Assembly (NCBI RefSeq): GCF_000407505.1
Contig: NZ_ASWE01000002.1
Coordinates: 744,001-808,000, forward strand
DNA from: Enterococcus phoeniculicola ATCC BAA-412
GTDB lineage: Bacteria; Bacillota; Bacilli; Lactobacillales; Enterococcaceae
Direction: 5' to 3'
Length of the DNA: 64,000 nt
The position numbers and the translations under genes are program-made. The notes under the pieces are model-generated. The model was not told the DNA's origin. It saw only the letters and a program-made list of their open reading frames with translations, and made no database searches. Positions 27,226 through 37,347 of the stretch are shown piece after piece. Position 1 is the stretch's first letter, and each line of letters opens with the position of its first letter.

Positions 27226-30200
27226 CTACACTGTATACAGTTTAATGGTTTGAATTTCAAATGGATGGAAATGAACAAGGGTTTGATTATGCTCGATAGT
27301 TAGCTCCTCTAACTCGTTTTCCAACAAATCACACAAAAACACACGGGATACTTTTTTATTAAGAAAAACAGGTGCTAACATATCATTATTATGAAACTCG
27401 TACATTCTAACAATCACCTGGTTTCCTTTTTCGGATAATTTTATCGTATCAATTAAAATATTTTTTTCATTACAGATACACCAACTTTCTTTTTTGGAGA
27501 TTTCCGGTAATAAATCATCTGACACGTCACTAACAATTGCTGGCGTGTTTAAATCTAATGCCTCTTCTACTGTATTTCCATCTTTCCAGCCGCCCTGATG
27601 AGGGAACATAGCATAGATAAACTGATGCTTCCCTTGATCAGCTTCTGGATTTGGGTCTGTAGCAGATTTAATTAACGTAATACCTATTTGTTTATAGTCA
27701 ACATTGAACCCATATTTACTGTCACTCATGATACTTACTCCATAGTTTCCTTCAGATAAGTCGACCCATTTTTGACCACAGACTTCAAATCTTGCCTGAT
27801 CCCATGATGTGTTTGTATGAATTGGACGTTCAACATTTCCAAATTGAATATCAAAGGTTGCCTTAAGTGTGTTCACTTCAATTGGAAATAGAGCTTTTAA
27901 TAAAACATGCTGTTGATGCCAATCTACAGTTGTTTCAAAATCAATTCTTTCACTATATTTATAGAAATGAATGAATTGCTGAATAAAAGAGTCTTCAAAA
28001 ACTCTTTCTATAAGAATCGTTTGACGAATATGCCCATCTTCTATTAACTTAGCTGAACAAACAGAGTGAACCGGCCATGATTTTTCCTGATAATAGATAT
28101 CAATATCCCATGCATCAAAATTAAGAGGCAAATCCTCATACGCAACAAGTTGATTTAGTACTTGCCCAGGAGGAACAATTTCTCTTTCTCGTTGTTTATC
28201 AAACAAAGAAACAATTTCAAATGAGTCATTAAATCGAACTTTATAATAGGTTGTCTCAAAATAGTTTGTCAGAGTCTTTTTTTGTTCCGTATAATCTTGT
28301 TCACCAGTTTTGACAGCATCAGCACAGCGCTTTTTCTCTAAAAGTTTAGAACTTAGTGCTGGAAATTCAGGGAGATAAACCAGTACCTCACCGGTTGAGG
28401 TCGTTTGCTGACATACATCCTTACCATCAAGCGTTAGCCGTTCGTTAGGGTGCAGTGGAACCTTAGCTAACATGTTTCTAGTCTTTCCAAGAGGATTGTA
28501 GATTAACACAGCAGTGGACGAATGTTCCTTGTCGACAAACAGCTCTTTAATCAGTGCTTTTCCTAATTCCGCTGTCTCTTTGTATTCCAAGTCAGTTTGA
28601 TCATAGACCTCTTTTATTGAGCTGCCGGGAAGCGTGTCATGAAATTGATTTAATAAAGTTAATTTCCACATTTTATCTAATTGATTTTTAGGATAGTCCG
28701 CAAGATTATACTGCGCAAAAATCTTTTCAATTGATTGAAGCATTGTCTCTGTTTGACGATTGTTCTTTTTATTTTTTGCCATCGAAGTATAGGTACCTCT
28801 ATGATATTCAAAATAAAGTTCACCTCTCCAACGTGGAACCTTTTTATTTTTTAACCGGTTATCTAGCCGTTGAAAATAGTCTTGAGGAAATCCAGATTGA
28901 ACTTTTGGAATTCCTGGAAGTCCATTTTTTAAACGAGAAGCGGTTTCCAACATCTCTCGGGTGGGGCCTCCTCCTCCATCTCCATAGCCATACGCAACAA
29001 GCACCTCATCATTTATTGTCTTTTGTTGATAGCGATCCCAGCTTCCTTTTACAGAATAGGGGTCTAATAGTCCATTATAGGTTGTATAGTACGGAGTCGG
29101 ACTATATCCCTCACTAACTGTCGTAATAAAATGTGTTAATACTTCACTGCCATCTATTCCCTGCCAATAAAACGTGTCAAAAGGAATTTGATTAAATTGA
29201 TTCCACGAAAGTTTTGTCGTCATAAAGTAAGGTGTATTTGTTTTTTTTAATATTTGTGGCAATGCTCCCGAATAACCAAATACATCAGGTAACCACAATA
29301 CCTGACTTTCTTTATCGAACTCGTCTTTAAAAAATTGCTTTCCATGAATGATTTGCCGTACTAAAGACTCACCGGAGGTTAAATTACAATCGGCTTCCAC
29401 CCACATAGCGCCTTCTGGTTCCCACCTATTTTCAGTTATCTTTTTTTTGATTTCCTTGTATAGCTCAGGGTATTTTTCTTTTATAAACTGATACATTTGT
29501 GGCTGACTTTGAATAAATGTGTAGTCAGGATATTCCTGCATTAGTTTAAGAACTGTTGAAAAGCTACGCTGTCCTTTTTCAATTGCTTGTTGAACCGTCC
29601 AAAGCCATGCAATATCGATATGTGTATGACCAACAGCCAAGACAGTGGCCGTTTGATGAAAATCTTCTCTCTGATAGAGATGTTTTTGCAAGTAATTACT
29701 TGCTTTTTTTACTCCAAAATAGTAATTATCAGAATAGTCTGTTCGAAAATCAAGAAATTGAGCTGCTTCTTTCAACACTTGTTTATAAATTAATTCATGC
29801 TCCGTATTTCCCAGAATTGAACGCCAACTCTCTAGAGCAACCAAGAAATCATAGTAACAGTTTCGAGTCGGTCTATCGACTTGTTGTAAATATATAAACA
29901 ATGGGAATTGTTTCTCTTCTCTTCCACTAAAAATTTCTAATCGTAAAGAGTGTGTTTCACCATGAATTCCTTTTGGTAAAAGTACCTCCCTATGATTAAC
30001 GTCCAAAGCTTGAATTAACTCATCATCAAGATAAAAGCTAATCTGCGGGTTTGTTGCATTGTCCCATTCTGTTTCGGAAGAATAAATTCCTAAGCTAAGT
30101 TCCTCTTCTATCCAATCATCAGGTATGGTAAATTCTCCGCTGATTGTATAATACTGATTCTTTTTTCCAAAATATTGACCCGATTGATAGTCAATATAGC

Positions 30201-30303
30201 TATCGCCATCCTTAAGCGTTAATTCTTTTAGCGGGATTTTTCTTTTGATTTCTCGCTTTTTTAGTTCTTGATTTAGTCGCTGAATTCTTTCTCTTGTTAA
30301 CAT
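27226..30303 (-). CDS. Alpha-mannosidase, glycoside hydrolase family 38
   Basis: A 1025-residue cytosolic enzyme with GH38 motifs: VGHTHIDIAWLWTVQQAIEKG (zinc-binding His/Asp), EPEGAMWVEADCNLTSGESLVRQ (Asp nucleophile and zinc ligand), WLPDVFGYSGALPQILKK, and FHDTLPGSSIKEVYD. The beta-sandwich C-terminal domains follow from about residue 620. GH38 enzymes cleave alpha-linked mannose from N-glycan-type oligosaccharides using zinc. No signal peptide is present, so the substrate must be imported. It lies 5 bases after the GH20 gene and 20 before GH3, in one operon. Confidence 0.93.
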   Translation of the reverse strand: MLTRERIQRLNQELKKREIKRKIPLKELTLKDGDSYIDYQSGQYFGKKNQYYTISGEFTIPDDWIEEELSLGIYSSETEWDNATNPQISFYLDDELIQALDVNHREVLLPKGIHGETHSLRLEIFSGREEKQFPLFIYLQQVDRPTRNCYYDFLVALESWRSILGNTEHELIYKQVLKEAAQFLDFRTDYSDNYYFGVKKASNYLQKHLYQREDFHQTATVLAVGHTHIDIAWLWTVQQAIEKGQRSFSTVLKLMQEYPDYTFIQSQPQMYQFIKEKYPELYKEIKKKITENRWEPEGAMWVEADCNLTSGESLVRQIIHGKQFFKDEFDKESQVLWLPDVFGYSGALPQILKKTNTPYFMTTKLSWNQFNQIPFDTFYWQGIDGSEVLTHFITTVSEGYSPTPYYTTYNGLLDPYSVKGSWDRYQQKTINDEVLVAYGYGDGGGGPTREMLETASRLKNGLPGIPKVQSGFPQDYFQRLDNRLKNKKVPRWRGELYFEYHRGTYTSMAKNKKNNRQTETMLQSIEKIFAQYNLADYPKNQLDKMWKLTLLNQFHDTLPGSSIKEVYDQTDLEYKETAELGKALIKELFVDKEHSSTAVLIYNPLGKTRNMLAKVPLHPNERLTLDGKDVCQQTTSTGEVLVYLPEFPALSSKLLEKKRCADAVKTGEQDYTEQKKTLTNYFETTYYKVRFNDSFEIVSLFDKQREREIVPPGQVLNQLVAYEDLPLNFDAWDIDIYYQEKSWPVHSVCSAKLIEDGHIRQTILIERVFEDSFIQQFIHFYKYSERIDFETTVDWHQQHVLLKALFPIEVNTLKATFDIQFGNVERPIHTNTSWDQARFEVCGQKWVDLSEGNYGVSIMSDSKYGFNVDYKQIGITLIKSATDPNPEADQGKHQFIYAMFPHQGGWKDGNTVEEALDLNTPAIVSDVSDDLLPEISKKESWCICNEKNILIDTIKLSEKGNQVIVRMYEFHNNDMLAPVFLNKKVSRVFLCDLLENELEELTIEHNQTLVHFHPFEIQTIKLYTV

Positions 30304-30308
30304 AACTG

Positions 30309-31613
30309 CTACTCACTTTCCCATAATTTTTCTGCATAAGCTTTCATCGGATCAAGAAGTTTCTTCATGACTTCTTCTTCAGATAATGCATCAGGTTGAT
30401 CACTCCAAATAGAAAAAGATGCACCAATGATATTAGAAAGCTGAGCTTGTGTAATCTGCTGATTTCCTGCAAAGACGTTGATAGACCATTCGTTTTTAAT
30501 TTTCTCTGCGTCAGGATAACTGTAGCCAGCTGCTTCTCCCAAAACAAAGTAAAAATAGTTATCATTAAAATTAATTACCTCATAGCCTTTTTCAAGGTAA
30601 CTGTCTATACTTGCCATATGTTTATTCCAGCGTGTCCAATAAGTTATCTGGACATCTTTAGAGAGTGTCTGAATAGAAGACTGATTTTTCCGATAAAAAC
30701 CATCACTCCACACGCGGGGAATAAAGCCTGCTTTTTTTGTCTCTTCAATTAGTCGATTCGTGTAATCAACATATAGTTCAATTCCCGTTGCCTCACTGCC
30801 AAATCTTTTTTTAGCTACTGCTTGGAGAAGGGGATATTCATGAAACGAATCAAAATCTATAAATTCATCTGCTCCAAGGTGAAAATACGTACTCTCTTTA
30901 AATAAATCAAAATACTCAAAAAGTAGTTCATAAACAGCTGACACTGCTTCTGGATTAGTGATATCTAATGCTCGATGATCCAAAAACTCATTCGGCTCCC
31001 CTACTCGATTCAGACGCCATTGAGGATAATTAGTTAAGAATTTTTTTAAATGTCCAGGAGTGTCTAATTCTGGAATAATTTGTATATAGTGCTTTTTTGC
31101 GTAAGAAATAATTTCTTTAACTTCTGATTTCGTCAAATATTCTTCTGAAACGATGGATGGATAAGAAGATGATTCAATACGAAATCCTTCATTATCTGAA
31201 AAATGTAGTTGCAGTGTATTTAATTTCAGCTTACTCATCAAATCAATCAAAGAGAAAATCCATTCCTTAGAATAATGTTTTCTGCCAATATCCAATAATA
31301 AAGCACGTTCATTCATCAATGATTTATAAGTTATTTTTTGTCTAGAGAGATCTTTCTGATTCTTATATTCTTCAAACCCATAAAATAATCCTTCCATTGA
31401 TGAAGACCGAATTTCTGCAAGTCGTTCTTCGTACAGAATTTCAAAATCTGCTGTGCTCTGTTGTTCATTATTTATAAGGGTAAACACCATGGAAGATTGA
31501 TAGTCAAATTCGTCAAGCCAACTGGAAATGAGTGCTTCATCTCTTGATTTTTCATTTATTAACCAAGTATTAAAAGTAAACGAATGTTCTTTTTGATTGT
31601 TTTTGCTTTTCAT
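30309..31613 (-). CDS. Beta-N-acetylhexosaminidase-like, glycoside hydrolase family 20
   Basis: The 434-residue protein has a short N-terminal GH20b-like domain and the GH20 barrel: ALLLDIGRKHYSKEWIFSLIDLMSKLKLNTLQLHFSDNEGFRIES, IIPELDTPGHLKKFLTNYPQW, and the catalytic Asp249-Glu250 in YFHLGADEF. These enzymes remove terminal beta-GlcNAc or GalNAc by substrate-assisted catalysis. It is shorter than most and lacks a signal peptide, as expected for an intracellular glycan-trimming enzyme. AGGAGAAT precedes the ATG. It lies 19 bases after the GH29 gene. Confidence 0.92.
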   Translation of the reverse strand: MKSKNNQKEHSFTFNTWLINEKSRDEALISSWLDEFDYQSSMVFTLINNEQQSTADFEILYEERLAEIRSSSMEGLFYGFEEYKNQKDLSRQKITYKSLMNERALLLDIGRKHYSKEWIFSLIDLMSKLKLNTLQLHFSDNEGFRIESSSYPSIVSEEYLTKSEVKEIISYAKKHYIQIIPELDTPGHLKKFLTNYPQWRLNRVGEPNEFLDHRALDITNPEAVSAVYELLFEYFDLFKESTYFHLGADEFIDFDSFHEYPLLQAVAKKRFGSEATGIELYVDYTNRLIEETKKAGFIPRVWSDGFYRKNQSSIQTLSKDVQITYWTRWNKHMASIDSYLEKGYEVINFNDNYFYFVLGEAAGYSYPDAEKIKNEWSINVFAGNQQITQAQLSNIIGASFSIWSDQPDALSEEEVMKKLLDPMKAYAEKLWESE

Positions 31614-31632
31614 TTTTTATTCTCCTATTATT

Positions 31633-32973
31633 TCACTTATTTTCTTTTGCTAAATTGATTCGAATCCCAATCGCATCTTTTTCAGTGGTTTCAATTTTAT
31701 ATAAGTCATTTTCAAAAGAAGTGAGAGTATCTTGGCAAGATAATACTGAAATTTCTTCAATTCTATCCATATTAAGACCAAGTGTAGTTACATCGAGAAA
31801 AATAGAAGATGTATCCTCCTCTAATAAATGATACGCAAAAACAGTTTGGTCTTTTTTTGTGAGCTTCCATTTTTTATTTACAGCATTAATTATCGGGCGC
31901 GTTCCATAGATTCCCTCTCCGTAACTATCTAGCCAACTACCTAATCCCGATAACAAAGACTCTGCTTCTGCTGGTAAAGTACCATCTGGTTTAGGACCCA
32001 CACCAAGAATTAAGTTCCCTCCTTTTGTTACCACATTAACGAGCAAATGAATAATTTCTTTTAGAGACTTATAGTGGTCATTTGGAACATATCCCCAGTT
32101 GTTTGCTAGAGGAATATTACTTTCCCAAACTTTTTTTGGTGGAGTCTCAGGAACTGCACGTTCTGGCGTAACATAATTTTCATATGCACCACCAATTGTT
32201 CGATCCACCATGATTAAATCCTTCTGAAGACGTCTTAGCTTTTCAGCAAGCTCTGCCATTTTGAGATCTTCTCCAGTTTGTGGTCCAACCCATCCAGCAT
32301 CTAGCCATAAAATATCAACTTCTCCATAGTTCGACATAATTTCTGTCAATTGTCCGTGAACAAAATGAACAAAGCGTTGCCACATAATTGGGTCTTCTTG
32401 CGGATCGTAGCTTGTATACCTACCCACAGGAACTTGACCGGGAACCCAATAATAAGGAGAATGCCAATCTGCTTTTGAATAATAAGCACCCACTGCCATT
32501 CCTTCTTTTCTGAAGGCTTCAAACGTTTCTTTTAGTACATCGCTTTTTGAATTTTCATGGAATGGAAAACGTTTAGATGTAATTTTATAATCTGATAGTT
32601 GAGTGTCATACATAGAAAAGCCATCATGATGCTTTGTTGTAAATAACATATATTTGAATCCAGCATCTTTGCACTTTTTTGCCCAGTCATCTGGCTGGAA
32701 CTTCACTGGATTAAATGAATAACACAGATTCCAATAGTCCTTTCTCAATGTATTTAGGTCTTTTCTCCATGGTTTCTTTCTTGCCCAATCATCTTCTGCT
32801 GATAGCTGCCATGATTCGACAATCCCTGCTTCTGCATAAAGTCCCCAATGGAAAATAACCCCTAATTTCATATCTTGAAATGCTTCTAATTTTTTTCTCA
32901 AGCCTTCGGTTATTCCAATGGTTGTATCCTCATCAAATCCTTTATTTGTTTCAATATCGCCACGAATTGTCAT
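31633..32973 (-). CDS. Alpha-L-fucosidase, glycoside hydrolase family 29
   Basis: The 446-residue protein begins its barrel with MKLGVIFHWGLYAEAGIVESWQLS and has FTTKHHDGFSMYDTQLSDY, then nucleophile Asp225 in VDILWLDAGW, and GGNLILGVGPKPDGTLP, all GH29 signatures. It removes alpha-linked L-fucose from oligosaccharides. There is no signal peptide. A strong terminator-like hairpin ends just before its AAAAGGAG ribosome site, so expression relative to the binding-protein gene is probably reduced. It is the first of four glycosidase genes in a row. Confidence 0.93.
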   Translation of the reverse strand: MTIRGDIETNKGFDEDTTIGITEGLRKKLEAFQDMKLGVIFHWGLYAEAGIVESWQLSAEDDWARKKPWRKDLNTLRKDYWNLCYSFNPVKFQPDDWAKKCKDAGFKYMLFTTKHHDGFSMYDTQLSDYKITSKRFPFHENSKSDVLKETFEAFRKEGMAVGAYYSKADWHSPYYWVPGQVPVGRYTSYDPQEDPIMWQRFVHFVHGQLTEIMSNYGEVDILWLDAGWVGPQTGEDLKMAELAEKLRRLQKDLIMVDRTIGGAYENYVTPERAVPETPPKKVWESNIPLANNWGYVPNDHYKSLKEIIHLLVNVVTKGGNLILGVGPKPDGTLPAEAESLLSGLGSWLDSYGEGIYGTRPIINAVNKKWKLTKKDQTVFAYHLLEEDTSSIFLDVTTLGLNMDRIEEISVLSCQDTLTSFENDLYKIETTEKDAIGIRINLAKENK

Positions 32974-32990
32974 TAGTTTCTCCTTTTTAT

Positions 32991-33047
32991 AAAAAAAGTG
33001 AGAAATCTGAGCTGCTTAATTACTCAGCATTATTTCAGATTTCTCAC
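32991..33047 (-). terminator. Terminator-like hairpin inside the glycan operon
   Basis: On the minus strand, GTGAGAAATCTGA pairs perfectly with TCAGATTTCTCAC around a 24-base interior, followed by seven T. It lies between the binding-protein stop (33066) and the fucosidase start (32973). Confidence 0.85.
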
Positions 33048-33065
33048 AAAATTCATCCATTTATT

Positions 33066-34502
33066 TTATTTTTTCCACTCATCATACTGTGTTTGCATTT
33101 CGTTTATCACTTCATCAAGACCGGCTGCTTCCATTTTTTTCTTCATTTTTGCAAGATTTTCTTCTGGATCAACCGAACCTGTATTAATTAAATTCTTAAA
33201 TTCTTCCTGAACATTATTTAATGCCGCAATTTGTGTAGATACGCTAGTTGTATCAAAATTAAATCCTAATGCTGGGGAAGGAGTCGCAGAAGCATTGTAT
33301 TCTTTCAATGTTTCCCATTCATCAGTTGGTGCACCCTCTGCGTGGTAAAGATTGAAGTAGCTTCCAAACATATAATAAGGTGTCGTGTAATTACTGTGAG
33401 CATCCAACCATTTAATTGTGTCATCGCCAGTTTTTTCATAATGAGTTCCTTCAATCCCGTAGGCTAATAGATTCATCAAGACTGGATCTGTATTTACTGC
33501 TTCCAGAAGCTTCATTGCTTCTTTTGGATGTTTAGAATTTGCACCAACAACGGTTCCAGATCCGACAGCAGAAGCATTTGTTACGATAGAATCAGTCATT
33601 TGAGTGACAACAACCTCTTTTTTCACTTGGTCTTTTACGGTCGCTGTATCCAATGGCCCCATTACTGTTGACGTAACGAACCAATCTTTTCCAACGATAT
33701 CAGTTTGTTTTGCTAAAGCGGCATTTTCATTGATATAGCCCTCTTTCATGAATTCACGTACTTTAGTAACTCGTTCTTCATAAGGTTTTTCAAAATAATA
33801 GTCGGTAATCTTGTCTTGATCTCCCTCTAAATTTATACCAACAGACGTGTTTAATTCATCAAATTCATAAGGATTTTTATAGCCTTCTGACATATACCAA
33901 GGGAAGATTCCTTCTTCCTCTTTGATTTTTTTCAACCAAGGTTCTAAATCATCATACGTTTTTATGTCTTCATACGGTACCTTATATTTATCGACTAATT
34001 CTTTATTAAATACAAAAAATTCGGTTGCGGCAATTTCTTTTTGCGTTGGAACAACATAAATCTTTCCATCTATTTCTGCACCTTGCCAAAATTTCTCATC
34101 TAAGGAGCTTTTTAAGCTTTTATTGTCACCATTTAAATATTCTGTAATGTCTAAAAATCCACCTTTTCTTGCATTTGTCAGGTAGTTAAAGCCACCTAGC
34201 CATGATGCTGTAAAGGCTAGGTCAAAAGATTCACCTGCATTTACAAGGGCGCTCATCTTTTGATCGTACTCTCCCCAATCAATTTGATTCAGCGTTACTG
34301 TAAGTCCATATTTCTCCTTTGTATACTCATTCACTGCATCATTCACTTTTTCAATATCTTTTTGAGGGATCCCGGTCATATACCAGGTCAAATTAACTGT
34401 GTCAGAATCTTTCGTGTCCTCTTTTTTATTTCCACATCCTGAAACAAAAATAGTTAATAAAGCAAGAATGGCAATTCCTAACATTTTTTTACCTTTAAAC
34501 AT
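33066..34502 (-). CDS. Extracellular oligosaccharide-binding lipoprotein (ABC transporter)
   Basis: The 478-residue lipoprotein has a type II signal with lipobox VSGC (Cys23), then an extracellular solute-binding family 1 fold (NLTWYMTGIPQKDIEKVNDAVNEYTKEKYGLTV) and a C-terminal part ending EENLAKMKKKMEAAGLDEVINEMQTQYDEWKK, characteristic of LplA/DUF3502-type proteins that bind large carbohydrate ligands. It should deliver a glycan to the two adjacent permeases. AGGAGG precedes the ATG. A strong hairpin after the gene would give higher levels of this subunit than of the downstream enzymes. Confidence 0.9.
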   Translation of the reverse strand: MFKGKKMLGIAILALLTIFVSGCGNKKEDTKDSDTVNLTWYMTGIPQKDIEKVNDAVNEYTKEKYGLTVTLNQIDWGEYDQKMSALVNAGESFDLAFTASWLGGFNYLTNARKGGFLDITEYLNGDNKSLKSSLDEKFWQGAEIDGKIYVVPTQKEIAATEFFVFNKELVDKYKVPYEDIKTYDDLEPWLKKIKEEEGIFPWYMSEGYKNPYEFDELNTSVGINLEGDQDKITDYYFEKPYEERVTKVREFMKEGYINENAALAKQTDIVGKDWFVTSTVMGPLDTATVKDQVKKEVVVTQMTDSIVTNASAVGSGTVVGANSKHPKEAMKLLEAVNTDPVLMNLLAYGIEGTHYEKTGDDTIKWLDAHSNYTTPYYMFGSYFNLYHAEGAPTDEWETLKEYNASATPSPALGFNFDTTSVSTQIAALNNVQEEFKNLINTGSVDPEENLAKMKKKMEAAGLDEVINEMQTQYDEWKK

Positions 34503-34559
34503 AAATAAATCCTCCTATATTTTTATTAGATGAGTTTTTCTCATCTATTTTACCCTAAA

Positions 34560-35483
34560 CTATTCTTTTACTGCGCCAATCGTTAATCCACCAATAAAAT
34601 ATTTTTGGAAAAAAGGATAAGCAATAAGGATAGGTGCAGTAGATAAGACAACTACTGCCATTTTTATGGTTTCTGTCGGAAGAGAATTATTCGCAGTCAT
34701 CCCCATTTTTCCAGCATTATTTGCAATAAATTCGATATTTGTTTCCATTTTCATAAGAAGATACTGCAAAGGAACAATTTTATTACTATCGATATATAAA
34801 AGTGCGCTAAACCAGTCATTCCAGTATCCTAATGTTAAGAACAAGGCAATAGTCGCAAGCCCTGGTAGCGACAATGGAAGGATAATTTTGAAATAGATTG
34901 TCCATTCACTTGCCCCATCCATGTAAGCAGATTCAATTAATGCTTCTGGAACTGACATCTGATAAAATGTTCGAAGAATCATAATGGAAAAAGTACTCAT
35001 ACATAGAGGTAAAATTAGCGACCATACGGAGTTTCTAAGTCCAAGTATATTTACAATAACAATATAGTTTCCTATTATCCCACCGCTAAAAAGCATTGGA
35101 ATAATAGAATACTTGGACAAAAATCCACGGTAAGCATATTTTTTACGTGAAAGCGTATAGGCAAATGTAGACATTAGAAAAACACCGATAATTGTCCCGA
35201 CAACAGTAACGAAAATCGTTGTCCCAAAAGATTTAAAGACTGCCCCATCTTCAAAAATCATTTTGTAAGCATCCAGGCTCCACTTATCTGGAATAAATTG
35301 ATATCCAGTTTTTTGAATTGTTTCTGAATCTGTAAACGAAATAATGATGACTAAGATAAAAGGAATGACACTTAATAAAGCAACAATCCCTAACAAAATC
35401 GTTAAAAATACATTTGAGCCCTTGCTTACTCGACCAAATCTATTTAATGATTCACCTAATGTGACTTGTTTTTTTTCTTCCAA
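34560..35483 (-). CDS. Carbohydrate ABC permease, LplC/YtcP type
   Basis: The 307-residue protein has six membrane segments and the MalG-like EAA loop LPEALIESAYMDGASEWTIYFKIILPLSLPGLATIAL, which contacts the ATPase. The C-terminal PFFQKYFIGGLTIGAVKE tail is typical of this permease class. It pairs with the next upstream permease to form the channel. It lies 17 bases after that gene, with AGGAGG before its ATG. No ATPase gene is present in the locus. Confidence 0.93.
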   Translation of the reverse strand: MEEKKQVTLGESLNRFGRVSKGSNVFLTILLGIVALLSVIPFILVIIISFTDSETIQKTGYQFIPDKWSLDAYKMIFEDGAVFKSFGTTIFVTVVGTIIGVFLMSTFAYTLSRKKYAYRGFLSKYSIIPMLFSGGIIGNYIVIVNILGLRNSVWSLILPLCMSTFSIMILRTFYQMSVPEALIESAYMDGASEWTIYFKIILPLSLPGLATIALFLTLGYWNDWFSALLYIDSNKIVPLQYLLMKMETNIEFIANNAGKMGMTANNSLPTETIKMAVVVLSTAPILIAYPFFQKYFIGGLTIGAVKE

Positions 35484-35500
35484 AATAACATTCCTCCTAT

Positions 35501-36472
35501 CTAAAATAGACTTTGCCCTTTATCAATCTTCTTCACGATACCATTTGTAATGAGTACTAGGATAAACCCGACAACAGACTGAAGTAGCCCTCCTGCTGCA
35601 GATAACCCGATATCTCCCATCGTTGCTAGTCCTCGATAAATATACGTGTCAACCGTTTGAGTAACAGGAATAAGAGCACCAGAATCTTTTGGCACTTGAT
35701 AAAAAAGTCCAAAATCTGATCGGAAAATGCCCCCCACTGCTAAAATTAAAAGAATCACGATAACAGGTCGCAGCATTGGTAAAGTAATGTGCTTAATTTG
35801 CTGCCATTTTGATGCACCATCCAACATTGCAGCTTCATAATACGACTTGTCAAATCCGCAAATAGCTGCTAAATAAATAATCATATTGTATCCCATTGTT
35901 TTCCAGATTGAGACTAATGTTAAAATAAACGGCCAATATTTTGGCTCCATGTAAAATTGGATAGGTTTTACTCCAATCGTTTTTAATAGTCCATTTACAT
36001 ACCCACCTGTCGGATCTAAGAAAGCAAAAACAATATAGCTGACTACAACCATTGATAAAAAATAGGGAATAAATAATACACTTTGATAAAGTTTGGATAA
36101 TTGCTTGCTGAATATTTCATTTAACATAAGAGCCATTGCCAGAGGAATAATAATACCCATTAAAATAAAAATCACATTATAACCCACTGTGTTTCGAATG
36201 ATTAACGAAGCATCTCCACTTTTAAATAAAAAATTAAAATTATCTAATCCAACCCATTCGCTCTGCATAAAGCTTTCAAAAAAATTTCCATGTAAGCGGA
36301 ATCGTTTAAATGCAACAAAAATTGCAAACATAGGCAAATAAGAGAATAGTGCAAACCAAATAATTCCCGGGGCTGATAAAATAAACAGCTCTTTGTTTTT
36401 AAGAAAGCGGCGCCATTTCCTTTTTATTTTCCCTTCATTTCTTCCTTTTTTTTCTTCAGAACTTATCTCCAT
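35501..36472 (-). CDS. Carbohydrate ABC permease, LplB/YteP type
   Basis: The 323-residue protein starts with a basic cytosolic stretch, then six membrane segments and an EAA loop KSYYEAAMLDGASKWQQIKHITLPMLRPVIVILLILA, characteristic of LplB-type permeases. It is first in the operon, directly downstream of a promoter that contains a cre-like site. It forms a heterodimer with the LplC-type permease; the family relies on a shared MsmX-type ATPase encoded elsewhere. Confidence 0.93.
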   Translation of the reverse strand: MEISSEEKKGRNEGKIKRKWRRFLKNKELFILSAPGIIWFALFSYLPMFAIFVAFKRFRLHGNFFESFMQSEWVGLDNFNFLFKSGDASLIIRNTVGYNVIFILMGIIIPLAMALMLNEIFSKQLSKLYQSVLFIPYFLSMVVVSYIVFAFLDPTGGYVNGLLKTIGVKPIQFYMEPKYWPFILTLVSIWKTMGYNMIIYLAAICGFDKSYYEAAMLDGASKWQQIKHITLPMLRPVIVILLILAVGGIFRSDFGLFYQVPKDSGALIPVTQTVDTYIYRGLATMGDIGLSAAGGLLQSVVGFILVLITNGIVKKIDKGQSLF

Positions 36473-36497
36473 AATCTCTGCCTCCTCGTCTTCATGT

Positions 36498-36533
36498 AAT
36501 AAGCATACAGAATAGAAAACGCTTCCTCAATTG
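36498..36533 (-). promoter_or_regulatory. Glycan operon promoter with overlapping cre-like site
   Basis: On the minus strand, TTGAGG and TATGCT are separated by exactly 17 bases. Inside the spacer, GGAAGCGTTTTCT (36513-36526) resembles the CcpA cre consensus. CcpA bound here would block RNA polymerase, predicting glucose repression of the whole locus. Confidence 0.65.
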
Positions 36534-36659
36534 GTAAAATTTCACATTTATTGTATGAATTATAGTTACATTCGTCTTCTGTATGGAATGCATAGACAAT
36601 TAATTTGAAGTCATTTATATTGTAAGTAAGCGCTATCTAAAAGAAAGGATTTCTATACA

Positions 36660-37328
36660 ATGAAAAAAATAGTTCCTACTAGTTTCCATTCAGTGACTCA
36701 ATTAATTATTCGTTTAATTCTTTTAAATGTCATTTTTTTACTGGCAAGTTTCCCAGTAGTCTGCCTCCTTTTATTTGCGGGGATTGAACGGATCCATTCT
36801 TATTCTCTATTATTTTTTTTATTTAGCTTGCCTGTTGCTCCTGCTTCAGTTGCTTTATTTCGCTGTACATTTTCACTTATTGATACGCCTGAAGAATCTG
36901 TATACAAGCTGTTTCTTCATTCTTACAAACAAGCTTATTCTAAGGAGCTGATTCCTTTATTTTTTATTCACAGTCTTTTTTTCTTACTAAGCTTTGATAC
37001 GACGATTTATGCTCTATTTCCAAAATTGAGTCTTCTTTCCCCCTTTTATTTTATTATTCGATTTGTTGGGATGGGGCTGTATCCCATTTTTTGTATGGAG
37101 ATTTCTTTATTTAAAAACCCAATTCGTGCGGTTGTTCAAAATGGCTTCATTCTTTATTTTTCAAAACCGCTGTTAATTCTCTTAACAATTGGTTATTTTT
37201 TATTTATGCTACTTATGCTAAATGAGCTGCCCGCTTCTCTTGTATTCTTTTCATTTAGCTTGTTTGCTTATTTGTATAGTAGTTTTAATTATTCGGCATT
37301 AACTGATAGAATAGCAAAGAGCAAATGA
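36660..37328 (+). CDS. DUF624 (YesL-like) membrane protein
   Basis: A 222-residue protein with about five membrane segments (LIIRLILLNVIFLLASFPVVCLLLFAGI, LLFFLFSLPVAPASVALFRC, LIPLFFIHSLFFLLSF, LLILLTIGYFLFMLLML, LVFFSFSLFAYLYSS). DUF624 proteins almost always lie beside LplABC-type transporters and YesM/YesN two-component genes, as here, but their function is not established. AAAGGATT precedes the ATG. It is the first gene of a plus-strand operon divergent from the transporter. Confidence 0.85.
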   Translation: MKKIVPTSFHSVTQLIIRLILLNVIFLLASFPVVCLLLFAGIERIHSYSLLFFLFSLPVAPASVALFRCTFSLIDTPEESVYKLFLHSYKQAYSKELIPLFFIHSLFFLLSFDTTIYALFPKLSLLSPFYFIIRFVGMGLYPIFCMEISLFKNPIRAVVQNGFILYFSKPLLILLTIGYFLFMLLMLNELPASLVFFSFSLFAYLYSSFNYSALTDRIAKSK

Positions 37329-37347
37329 CCGTGAAGGACTGACAAAA

